Origin: an uncultured Ruminococcus sp.
GTDB lineage: Bacteria; Bacillota; Clostridia; Oscillospirales; Ruminococcaceae
Length of the DNA: 64,000 bases
NCBI GenBank assembly: GCA_947629455.1
Contig: CANRDT010000009.1
Coordinates: 1 to 64,000, forward strand
Reading direction: 5' to 3'
The number at the start of each line of letters is the position of its first letter. The stretch's first letter is position 1. The notes below the pieces were generated by a model. It had not been told where the DNA came from and searched no databases. It worked only from the letters and a program-made list of their open reading frames with translations. Of this stretch, positions 44,333 to 52,175 are shown piece after piece. The translations under genes and the position numbers were made by a program.

Positions 44333-45817
44333 CTAATTGCCGTACATACTGTACGAATCCTTGCCGCCCTTCTTTGAACGGTAAAGCGCTGTGTCCGCCT
44401 TGGTGTAAAGTTCCTGGAAGGTCCTGCCGTGCTGCGGAGCGCGCGCCGCACCTATGCTGACCGGAATGTTATACTTTCCGCTGCCCTCGGGATAGGACGC
44501 CCTGAACACCTCGCACATTCTCCTGCACTTATTCTCGACAAATTCCACATCGTCCGCCTGTTTTTTCGGTATCTCCACAAACAGACAAAATTCATCGCCG
44601 CCTAACCGCCCGGGATACGCTCCGCCGCCTCTCGACTGCCTGCGCAGGATATTTCCCACTTCGGCAAGAGCCTTATCCCCCGACGCGTGACCGTAAGTGT
44701 CGTTAAGCCCCTTGAAATTATCAATATCAATAAGAATAAGCGCATACCTGTCGTCCTTATCCGAATCATTCAGAATATCCGTCACAAGATCCTCAAATGT
44801 CTTTTTATTGAAAAGCTGCGTAAGCTGATCGGTACTTGCCTTGCGCGAAAGGGTAGTCACCATAGCATTCACCGGGTCGGAGATACGTCCCGAGAGAAGT
44901 ATGCTCGTGAGGAACGCCAACAGCGACGCCGCGCTTGCCACAAGCATTATGTACCCCTTGACTTCATTTTTCTCTTTGAGGATTATTTTGGTCGGTACGG
45001 AGCAGATAACTTTCCAGCCGTCGCCGCAGGTGTTCGCGGTAACAAGGTAGTCCTCGTCCATTATTGTAGCAGACGCCTGCGCCTCTATCCTGCTTTTAAT
45101 ATCGTCGGGCAGCGCGTAACCCGTTTCATTATCTTCCGACGAGTAGATTATCACACCGTTGTTGTCCACAAGCCGCACGGAAATGTCGTCTATTCCGCCC
45201 GGGTGTTCAAATACTTTTTTAAGTTCGCTGGTGTAGAATGAAGTCTCGAGTACGGCAGTGTCGTTTATTCGTTTTACATAGTATATCCTCTTGAAATTTC
45301 CGTCATAGCCTGCCGCCCAGCCGTCGCTCGTTTTCTGACGGTTTATCATTGCGCAAAGATCGCTGTAAAGCTTGTCGCCGAACAGGTCTATCGTTCCGTT
45401 GGAGATCTTTCCGACCGTGTGATCGTTGCTGTAGACTATACCGAAATCCACAAAATTTTCCATAATGCAAAGCGAATACAATTCGTCCGAAATGATATTT
45501 TCAGTGGCGATCGCGTCAAAGCTGTCCTGATCTTCTGCGGCGGAATATGAATATACTTCATCTACCGCAAAAACAAGCGTGCAGGTCGATTCCAGCCGAT
45601 CGAGATAGCTGTCGAGATTCATTTTCATCTGGACGTTCAGCGCGGAGGTCATACTGCTGACTTTGTCTTTGAGTATCTTGTCCGTCTTGTTGAGTACCAA
45701 TGCGGATATGACCGCGATTATCGCAATTATAAGCCCCGTGTATCCCAGTATCATCGAAATGCGCAGCCCCGTCAGCTTCTTTTCATCTGCGCTGCGCCTT
45801 ATACGCTCTTTACCCAT
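44333..45817 (-). CDS. Membrane-anchored diguanylate cyclase (GGDEF)
   Basis: A protein of 494 residues: an N-terminal helix (about 15-37), an extracytoplasmic Cache-like sensor (to about 275), a second helix (GYIMLVASAASLLAFLTSILL), a short HAMP-like linker and a GGDEF domain (about 330-494). The active site GRLGGDEFCLFVEI is intact, so it should make cyclic di-GMP. No RxxD inhibitory site precedes it at the usual distance. The start is uncertain (45817 or 45823); GGGGG lies upstream. The stop codon sits in a heptamer tract. No effector gene is adjacent. Confidence 0.9.
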   Translation of the reverse strand: MGKERIRRSADEKKLTGLRISMILGYTGLIIAIIAVISALVLNKTDKILKDKVSSMTSALNVQMKMNLDSYLDRLESTCTLVFAVDEVYSYSAAEDQDSFDAIATENIISDELYSLCIMENFVDFGIVYSNDHTVGKISNGTIDLFGDKLYSDLCAMINRQKTSDGWAAGYDGNFKRIYYVKRINDTAVLETSFYTSELKKVFEHPGGIDDISVRLVDNNGVIIYSSEDNETGYALPDDIKSRIEAQASATIMDEDYLVTANTCGDGWKVICSVPTKIILKEKNEVKGYIMLVASAASLLAFLTSILLSGRISDPVNAMVTTLSRKASTDQLTQLFNKKTFEDLVTDILNDSDKDDRYALILIDIDNFKGLNDTYGHASGDKALAEVGNILRRQSRGGGAYPGRLGGDEFCLFVEIPKKQADDVEFVENKCRRMCEVFRASYPEGSGKYNIPVSIGAARAPQHGRTFQELYTKADTALYRSKKGGKDSYSMYGN

Positions 45818-45829
45818 TTTCACAAACAC

Positions 45830-46473
45830 CCCCTGACTTAATGTTATATATCTTCTTGTATCATTTTCTTATTTTGCTGCGGAGTTATTGGGGGAAACCT
45901 TTCTGAAGAAAGGTTCTCCCCCAAACCCCTTTCCAAAGACTTTTAATGATTTTTGCAGTCAGCAGATAACAAGTTAAAATTCTTATGTAAGTATATTTCA
46001 GATATGCATAAGTAATATCCGCTGCCTGCAAAAATGGTTAGAAGTCCACAGAAAGGAGAGTTTGCAGGAAAAGCCGCTCTTCAAAGAGATACCCCGACAA
46101 CACTGCGGTAAGATAAGAAAACGGCGCAAGAGGGTAATAGACCATATTAATTATAGAACCTTTTCGGAGATTTGTCAAGATAAATATTTGATAGGCAGAG
46201 GTCAGAGGGAAGAGGTAAGAAGTAAGAGATAGTCAGTGCGGCTTTTGCGCGTTTAAAAATTTTTAGATATTAAATAAATGCCGTAAATTAGCTGTCCTTT
46301 CGCCGTTGGCGAGGGGATAGCTTTCTTTTTTGGATATACTGCCAAAACCGGCTGTTCTCCCCCATTGGGGGAGAATGGCTTTTAATACATATCCTACGTG
46401 ATATTTCGGCATAGGTGCGCAGCTGCTGCCATAAAGCAGATCCGGGAATAACATAAACTGCATATCCCATATC
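45830..46473. repeat. Intergenic region with stem-loops and repeats
   Basis: No gene is visible. Elements: a GGGGGAAACCTTTC/GAAAGGTTCTCCCCC hairpin (about 45891-45921), a large stem-loop (45950-46034), the GGDEF gene's possible promoter area near 46140-46160, inverted heptamers (46208-46232), a TCGCCGTTGGCGA hairpin (about 46299-46311), a TTCTCCCCCATTGGGGGAGAA hairpin (46351-46374) and 'ggcataggtgcgcagctg' (46409-46426). Confidence 0.6.
45950..46034. other. Large imperfect stem-loop
   Basis: TTTTTGCAGTCAGCAGATAA (45950-45969) and ATATCCGCTGCCTGCAAAAA (46015-46034) pair at about 16 of 20 positions; CTTATG/CATAAG forms an inner stem. No coding or terminator role is clear. Confidence 0.55.
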
Positions 46474-47997
46474 TCATATCTCCTCTATCATATACCCCTC
46501 ACGGAGCAGAAGATCTCTCACGCGGTCAAAGGGCAGACTGCTCAGGCGGTGGTACTTTCTGGTCTCCGCATTGGTGCATACAAGCAGGGTGCAGGTGCCG
46601 TTTATCTTCTGGAAAATATTGCGCGAGACCTGAATTTTACTGATATTGCGCTTGTGTATCACGATCTTGTGGAACTGATAGCCCTTGCAGTAAGAAAGAG
46701 TACAATGCTCCCGACGAAATCCTATCGCAGTGGAAAACGCCGCATTCACCTGAACGATCACCAGCCAGATAGCCGGTATCATGCCGACGGTCATCAGGAT
46801 ATTTATTTCCGTGTGCCAGCGGTCAACTATCAGTTTAGCCGCGCTGCCTGCAACGGACGGCAGAAAACAAAGCAGTACGGGCATAAGAATAAATCTTGCG
46901 AGATCCTTTTTGCCGGTGCATATCTCGGTGCGCGGACGAGGGGTATTCGGGTCGAGTATGCGCAGCGACGCATTCATTTCGCGCAGGGTGGTTATCGGTA
47001 TGAGCGCGGAGATCTCGCGCCGTTTTTTGCCGTAACCCGTGCAGTAAAGCGTCACGGAGCTTATCTTGAAAAGCTTCATGAGCAGCGTCTGCTGAAAGTC
47101 GATAAAATTGATCTTGCTGCGGTTTATGACGTGCCTGCGCTTGGTTATGATACCGCTTTCGATGATATACTGATCTCCCTGTCGGGTGGCGGTAAAGCTC
47201 CAGTGGCGCATAAGATTGACGGTAAAGGAGAGCAGCCAGCCGCCGAGTATCACCGCTCCCACAATGAGAATAGAGCGCGGAACGGTATTGCTCAGGCGCA
47301 GCAGCTTGCTGTCTATTCGGGTTATGCCGCCGTTGACTTTTTTGAAGATACGCGTTTCAAGCTCTTTGCCGACAAGCTGGTAAAGCTCGAAGGTGAACGT
47401 TCCGAAGAGGAGCATTCCCGATACCGCCGAGGAAAATAGCAGCGAAAAGATTAGCAGATAGGTCTTTTTGGGGGATATGGAAAATTTCGGCAGGGATTCG
47501 TTTTTCCTTGTCACTATGCGGTATATTTCGTTTACGCATTTTTCCGAAAGCACCAGTTTTATATCCGTCCGCGGAACGGTGGCGGCATTTGTTTCAACGA
47601 ACATCGTGCAGGCGTTGACTGCGTTGTAGATATATCCCTGCGTGCAGGAGAATGTAGTTATCTCGCTGAAATAGACTTTTGTAGTCATTATCCCCATAAA
47701 TCCCGAGTGGGCGACAATGCCGTCCTCCTCTATTTCATAGTAGACGAATATCCATTTTATCAGCGCGAATGCGAATATGCCTGTTATTACGAGTATATCA
47801 AGCCAGTTGGCTTTTATCCACGACTGGAAATCAAATTTCGAGGCGATAAGATATTTTCCGAGGGGGATTATCATCAGCCAGATATTGCTCGAGGTGTAGC
47901 TTACCAGTTTTATGGGGTGCTGTCTGCGTCTGAAAAAGTCGGAAAGACTTTTTTTGAGAGTGGGGAAGTCGTTTTTTCTCAGACCAACGCCGTTCAA
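46474..47997 (-). CDS. Bacterial PH-domain (YdbT-like) membrane protein
   Basis: A 507-residue protein with hydrophobic pairs at about residues 38-85, 180-235, 265-285 and 375-410, separated by bPH2 (DUF304) domains such as YYEIEEDGIVAHSGFMGIMTTKVYFSEI, QYIIESGIITKRRHVINRSKI and RREHCTLSYCKGYQFHKIVIH. Bacillus YdbT has this arrangement and acts with YdbS in resistance to antimicrobial peptides. No ydbS-like gene is adjacent. The start is TTG at 47997, chosen because AGGAGG lies eight bases upstream and homology continues to that point. Confidence 0.82.
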   Translation of the reverse strand: MNGVGLRKNDFPTLKKSLSDFFRRRQHPIKLVSYTSSNIWLMIIPLGKYLIASKFDFQSWIKANWLDILVITGIFAFALIKWIFVYYEIEEDGIVAHSGFMGIMTTKVYFSEITTFSCTQGYIYNAVNACTMFVETNAATVPRTDIKLVLSEKCVNEIYRIVTRKNESLPKFSISPKKTYLLIFSLLFSSAVSGMLLFGTFTFELYQLVGKELETRIFKKVNGGITRIDSKLLRLSNTVPRSILIVGAVILGGWLLSFTVNLMRHWSFTATRQGDQYIIESGIITKRRHVINRSKINFIDFQQTLLMKLFKISSVTLYCTGYGKKRREISALIPITTLREMNASLRILDPNTPRPRTEICTGKKDLARFILMPVLLCFLPSVAGSAAKLIVDRWHTEINILMTVGMIPAIWLVIVQVNAAFSTAIGFRREHCTLSYCKGYQFHKIVIHKRNISKIQVSRNIFQKINGTCTLLVCTNAETRKYHRLSSLPFDRVRDLLLREGYMIEEI

Positions 47998-48119
47998 TCC
48001 GTCCGCCTCCTTTCACGGGGGTGATAGATGTATTATTTATTATGCATTATGTGTTATATATTATATCATTTTTGAGGAGATATTTCAAGGGCTGTTTAAA
48101 AGTAAAATGGGATAGATTT

Positions 48120-48660
48120 TCAACGTTCAGAAACAGGCTGTTATTTCCATTTTTTGGGAGAATATACAATAAGGCTGGTTTCTCGACATTGGCGAGGAAA
48201 CAGCCATATATCAAAGAACCTTAACCGCCCGATTTCCAAGGTTTGAATGCTCCTCACGATGTAGAGGGCGCATTGCCCCGTCCGGGAGGACCTCCGCCAA
48301 TGGCGGAGAATACACTCCTGAAACCGGCTGTTCTCCCCCTATTGGGGAGAATAGCTTTTAATACATATCCTGCGTGATATTTCGGCAATAGGTGCGTAGC
48401 TGCCGCCATAAATGTCGGCTGTAGCAAATGCCTTTCATAGTAGGGAAAGCGCTCTCTTGCAAGCGCTTTCCCTCTTACCAAACAGTCCACCGGACTGTTT
48501 GGTAATTCACCCTTTTCAGAGCGCCTCCGTGTGGGGTATTTCGCCGTCTGCGGACGGCGACGATGGGCTCTGCCCCTCGACCCCGCAAGCCTTTTTAAGG
48601 AAAAGGCTTGACCGAAAACCTTTTTGATTTGCCGACTACTTATCAAACAAAGCGCGTACC
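48120..48660. repeat. Intergenic repeat cluster
   Basis: No gene is visible. Modules: 'aaccgcccgatttccaagg' (48223-48241), CCTCCGCCAATGGCGGAG (48291-48308), a TTCTCCCCCTATTGGGGAGAA hairpin (48331-48351), 'ttcggcaataggtgcgtagctg' (48381-48402), the 106-bp block (48417-48522) with its two hairpins, and CGCCGTCTGCGGACGGCG (48542-48559) and AAGCCTTTTTAAGGAAAAGGCTT (48588-48610). It is the inverted counterpart of 30.97-31.22 kb. Confidence 0.75.
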
Positions 48661-48704
48661 GTAAATCAAACTCCGCCCAAAAATTATGTTTTATTTTATC
48701 GCTC

Positions 48705-48733
48705 TTGATTTTCTCAAAAAACTGTGATATAAT
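48705..48733 (+). promoter_or_regulatory. Promoter of Rpn copy 2
   Basis: TTGATT (48705-48710) and TATAAT (48728-48733), 17 bp apart, identical to the promoter of copy 1. Confidence 0.75.
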
Positions 48734-48762
48734 ATATTTAAAGAGAATTTCGAGGTGTGACA

Positions 48763-49554
48763 ATGGACAGAAGTGAATATTACAAGGCGATAGACGAATT
48801 TTGTCTTATGGACGATACTTTTATGTCGGCAGTTTTTGACGGCGATAATAAGACGGTCGCGCTTTTGCTGAATATAATACTTAACAGGAGCGATTTTGAG
48901 GTCATTGAAGTCATCGCGCAGCGTAGCTATAATAACCTGCTTGACCGCTCTATCAGATTGGATATTTTTGCAAAAGATAGTTCAGGAAAAGTCTATAATA
49001 TCGAAGTACAGCGAAACTATGAGGGCGCGGATATTCGCCGTGCGCGATACAACAGCAGTATGATAGATACCAGACTTTTAAGCCGAGGACAAAAATTCTC
49101 GGAGCTTGCGGACAGCTATGTTATTTTCATAACCGAAAGCGACGTTATCGGCGCAGGACTGCCGCTGTACGAGATCGACCGCGTGGTCACGCAGACGGGG
49201 ACATATTTCGGCGACGGCTCGCACATAATATATGTCAATGGAGCGTACGAGGACGATTCGGCGTTGGGCAAGCTTATGCATGATTTTAAGTGCAGGAACG
49301 CCGAGGATATGAACTATACACAGATAGCGGACAGAGTGAGGTACATCAAAGAAACCGAAGGAGGTCGGGAGAATATGTGCAAAATTATGGAAGATTTAAA
49401 TAATAAGGCGGCTAAAGAAGCGGATCACAATGCAAGAAAAAGCAATGCTTTAGCATTGATAAGGATCGGAAAACTGTCTTTTGAAGAAATTGCCGCTTGC
49501 ATTGGACTTACCGTTGAAGAAGTCAAGACACTCGCCGAGGGTGAAACGGCGTAA
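48763..49554 (+). CDS. Rpn-family PD-(D/E)XK nuclease/putative transposase, copy 2
   Basis: A 263-residue paralogue of the gene at 41.3 kb. Residues 1-213 differ at only three positions (DRVVTQTG against DRIVKQTG; NGAYEDD against NGSYEDD). Asp67, Glu81 and Gln83 of the nuclease site are kept. From residue 214 the two differ widely (NKAAKEADHNARKSNALALI here), then share a diverged HTH-like end (FEEIAACIGLTVEEVKTLAEG). Gene order is inverted relative to copy 1. A terminator follows. As with copy 1, a strong internal ribosome site precedes residue 205. Confidence 0.88.
   Translation: MDRSEYYKAIDEFCLMDDTFMSAVFDGDNKTVALLLNIILNRSDFEVIEVIAQRSYNNLLDRSIRLDIFAKDSSGKVYNIEVQRNYEGADIRRARYNSSMIDTRLLSRGQKFSELADSYVIFITESDVIGAGLPLYEIDRVVTQTGTYFGDGSHIIYVNGAYEDDSALGKLMHDFKCRNAEDMNYTQIADRVRYIKETEGGRENMCKIMEDLNNKAAKEADHNARKSNALALIRIGKLSFEEIAACIGLTVEEVKTLAEGETA
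49375..49554 (+). CDS. Possible nested small protein of Rpn copy 2 (RpnS-like)
   Basis: AAGGAGGT (49358-49365) lies nine bases before an in-frame ATG at 49375. The product would be 59 residues and contain nearly all the sequence that differs from copy 1. The site is visible; independent translation is inference from reported E. coli rpn biology. Confidence 0.5.
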   Translation: MCKIMEDLNNKAAKEADHNARKSNALALIRIGKLSFEEIAACIGLTVEEVKTLAEGETA

Positions 49555-49570
49555 CGATCACCGCAATATT

Positions 49571-49609
49571 AATGGGACTGTGAAGTAAAAACAGTCCCAT
49601 TATTTTTTG
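49571..49609 (+). terminator. Terminator of Rpn copy 2
   Basis: AATGGGACTGT and ACAGTCCCATT are perfect inverses around a nine-base loop, followed by ATTTTTTG. Confidence 0.88.
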
Positions 49610-49880
49610 TCTGCATATTTTAAGAAAACTTCTGACGGAGGAGCATTGCAAAATCCGCTGTTCCATTAGCAACGCCGAGGAAAATAACAAAAATATGCAT
49701 TGTACGACGGGATTTAACTATCCGCAAGTAAAAACGCCTACACAAATTTTCAAAACCGCTTTGCGCAATGCTCTGTATTTTAATATTGCTTTTGCAAAGA
49801 AAATATGCTATAATGAAATACAGATCCGGGCGGATATTATAAATAACCGCAAATCAAATTTAAGGGAGAAAATTTATTAT

Positions 49881-50651
49881 ATGGAATCAAATCAAATTAT
49901 AAAAAAGAATAAAAATTATTGGAACGAAAACGCCGATCTGTGGTTTGGTACAACGGCTTTGCCGGAATACGGCGTTAAGTTTCCGACCGAAGACGATCTG
50001 CATTTATTCGGCGACGTATCGGGCAAAAAACTGCTGGAGATCTGCTGCGGCAGCGGACATTCATTAAAATATCATGCAGACAGAAATGCAGGCGAATTGT
50101 GGGGTATTGATCTGTCCGAAAAGCAGCTTGAAAATGCGAAAAAACTTCTCTCCGAAAACGGCTGTTTTGCCAGATTAATATGCTCGCCTATGGAATCCTC
50201 GCTTGAAGAAATACCCAAAGAATATTTTGACTATGTATATTCAATTTACGGTATCGGCTGGACGACCGATCTGCAGGGAACGTTTGATAAAATATCCTCT
50301 TTTTTAAAGAAAGACGGTATTTTTATTTTCAGCTGGCACCATACGCTGAATTATTGCGCGGCGTGGTCCTGCGGCGAACGCAAAGTGATGATCGAAAACG
50401 ATCAGCTGGTTTTTCATAAAAGCTATTTTGATGAGGACTATTTCACAATGCCCGTTGACGGCAGCGAGATCGTCTTATGCAACCGAAAAATATCTACATA
50501 TGTCAACGCGTTAGCCAATGCCGGATTTGTGATCGAGCAGATGATCGAGCAAAACGACAAGCAAACAATGGGTTCGGCAGATATAAACGACGCTGACAGA
50601 AAGGCAAAAATGCTCCCGATCTCAATGTGCTTCAAGGCAAGAAAGTTATAA
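49881..50651 (+). CDS. Class I SAM-dependent methyltransferase
   Basis: A cytoplasmic protein of 256 residues. Motif I is KKLLEICCGSGHSLKYH (residues 48-64), followed by WGIDLSEKQLENAKKLL, SPMESSLEEIP and FDYVYSIYGIGW, the ordered SAM-binding motifs of the UbiE/Methyltransf_11 group. The N-terminal NKNYWNENADLWFG resembles small-molecule methyltransferases. The substrate is unknown. Start 49881 follows AAGGGAG; the longer frame to 49695 runs through A/T-rich leader. An ATGCTATAATG box at 49803-49817 is a plausible -10. Confidence 0.9.
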   Translation: MESNQIIKKNKNYWNENADLWFGTTALPEYGVKFPTEDDLHLFGDVSGKKLLEICCGSGHSLKYHADRNAGELWGIDLSEKQLENAKKLLSENGCFARLICSPMESSLEEIPKEYFDYVYSIYGIGWTTDLQGTFDKISSFLKKDGIFIFSWHHTLNYCAAWSCGERKVMIENDQLVFHKSYFDEDYFTMPVDGSEIVLCNRKISTYVNALANAGFVIEQMIEQNDKQTMGSADINDADRKAKMLPISMCFKARKL

Positions 50652-51090
50652 TGTTAAATTCCGATCTTTATGCCGACAAATACCTGACGGCTATCCTGCG
50701 GAAATCAAATTTTGATTTCCTAAGAAGTCAGAACGCTGCGCTTTTAAGAAGTAAGAGGTTAGACAAGGAGCGCCTACGGCGCATATTTTAAAATATTATT
50801 CCGCTTTGCAATTTTTTCTTGTTTCTTATCTCTAAACGCTTATTTCTTATATCTTATTTTTTACTATTAAACGCCCACTTGCGCCGATATCTATATTCTA
50901 AAAAAACTATCTCTCCCCTATCGGGAAAAACAGCTTTTTTATCTATACTTTTATTTATATATACTTTATTTCTATAAGATACTAAAAAATCATACCGTCA
51001 ACGGAAAGTGTACAGCTAAATATACGGTATTTATTTAATATCTCAAAAACTTTTTAACGTGCAAAAGTCACACTGCCCAACTCTTACCTC
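50652..51090. repeat. Intergenic heptamer-rich region
   Basis: No gene is visible. It contains an inverted heptamer tract ('taagaagtaagaggttag', 50744-50761), the forward heptamers of 50822-50872, a CTCTCCCCTATCGGGAAAAACAG hairpin (50909-50931), 'tttctataagatactaaaaaatcat' (50969-50993, shared with 44.25 kb) and 'ctttttaacgtgcaaaagtcacactgccc' (51049-51077, shared with 44.09 kb). Confidence 0.65.
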
Positions 51091-51849
51091 TTACATCTTA
51101 TCTCTTACCTCTAACCGGTATTCCTCCTCCTGCTCCTTATCGCGGAAAGGCGGAGCAAAGGTCTCACCGAGCAGCTCGATATCGACGATCTTATCCACTC
51201 TGCAAACCTCGGGAGGGGTGTCGAGCGTCGCAACGCCGCCGTTGTCGGGCAGCCCGATCAGATAGAAATATGAATCCCGCAGGGTTATCCACAACGGCTT
51301 TATCCGCTTGCAAAACGGCTCGCCCTCGTCATCGCAAAGGGTGACGTTCAGACAGGTGCGCTCGTGCGCCGCGCTGCTCAGAGTAAAGATCATTCCGAGG
51401 ATACTCCTGCCGCCGGACTTCTCATATCCGCGCGAAAGATCGTCCGCGACAAGGCTTTTCAGCAGCCGCCTGTTCTGAATATCGGGGAGGGCGTTTATCA
51501 GCTTTCCGACAATGGACAAAAGCTCGTCCTTCGTGAATGCCCGACTCTGTATGAGCGTCAGGCACGCCGCCAGCGTTTCATCACGCGAGAGTGGAACAGG
51601 GTCGCAGCTTTTGAGAAAATAGCCGCCCTTTTCCCTGCTGTAGAGGAGTTTTCTTTCCGCATAGCCGTCCGCGGAGAGCTGGTCGAAGAACTTTTTCAAC
51701 GCGTCGATATCGCGCTGTATGGAGCGGTAGTGTACGCCGAAACGTTCCGCCTCTTTGTTCTTGTCGATGACTTCGCCGTTTTGCAGTCTGGTGTATATCT
51801 GTAGGATACGGTTGTATTTTGAGCCTGAATAGATAGCGTTTTCTGACAT
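51091..51849 (-). CDS. WYL-domain transcriptional regulator, apparently shortened
   Basis: A 252-residue protein. An N-terminal winged helix (YNRILQIYTRLQNGEVIDKNKEAERF, HYRSIQRDIDALKKFF) precedes a WYL-like domain (CLNVTLCDDEGEPFCKRIKPLW, LRDSYFYLIGLPDNGGVATLD, CRVDKIVDIELLGETFAPP). Family members usually exceed 300 residues and end with a WCX domain; that part is absent. The last seven residues EVRDKM and stop are encoded by the heptamer array, which suggests the gene was cut there. GGAGGGA precedes the ATG. WYL regulators control defence and stress genes elsewhere; the target is unknown. Confidence 0.8.
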   Translation of the reverse strand: MSENAIYSGSKYNRILQIYTRLQNGEVIDKNKEAERFGVHYRSIQRDIDALKKFFDQLSADGYAERKLLYSREKGGYFLKSCDPVPLSRDETLAACLTLIQSRAFTKDELLSIVGKLINALPDIQNRRLLKSLVADDLSRGYEKSGGRSILGMIFTLSSAAHERTCLNVTLCDDEGEPFCKRIKPLWITLRDSYFYLIGLPDNGGVATLDTPPEVCRVDKIVDIELLGETFAPPFRDKEQEEEYRLEVRDKM

Positions 51850-51998
51850 AACGATCCCTCCATTATTATAGCTGCTGCAGGGTATGCGTTTACATTTTAT
51901 TAGAAATTTTATTATAAATGAAAGTACCCCCCCCCCGGTAAAAATTTACATGGGAGAGGTGCAGTGTTTATGTTGCCTATGTATTATTTATGTAAAGT

Positions 51999-52027
51999 AT
52001 TATATCACAAAACCGGACTGATGTCAA
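51999..52027 (-). promoter_or_regulatory. Consensus promoter of the WYL gene, with poly-G leader
   Basis: TTGACA (52022-52027) and TATAAT (51999-52004) are 17 bp apart on the minus strand. The leader of about 145 nt contains a run of nine G (51927-51935 read on the minus strand). The IS481 flank starts five bases upstream of the -35. Confidence 0.7.
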
Positions 52028-52031
52028 TAAG

Positions 52032-52056
52032 CAAATTGAGCGTATGATAAATTTTG
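52032..52056. repeat. 25-bp direct repeat flanking the IS, left copy
   Basis: CAAATTGAGCG-TAT-GATAAATTTTG. The right copy at 53197-53221 has GGT for TAT. They bracket the IS at 15 bp from each end. Confidence 0.75.
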
Positions 52057-52117
52057 TGTCCATTTGTCAATGATATGTTACACTCACCTCAAAAAATTAA
52101 GATGATAATAACTTAAT

Positions 52118-52170
52118 CGGTATCAGCCGATTGGGAGGAGCCGTAGGCGACGAGCAAGCGGCTGATACCG
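52118..52170. other. 12-bp inverted repeat after the transposase gene
   Basis: CGGTATCAGCCG and CGGCTGATACCG are perfect inverses around a 29-base loop. It lies inside the IS between the left end and the transposase stop, and may act as a terminator or block read-in. Confidence 0.6.
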
Positions 52171-52175
52171 GCGCG

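Noticed and set aside
1-51115. CRISPR array among the dispersed hairpins
   Set aside because: The repeats are not regularly spaced with unique spacers of constant length, and no cas genes are in the window.
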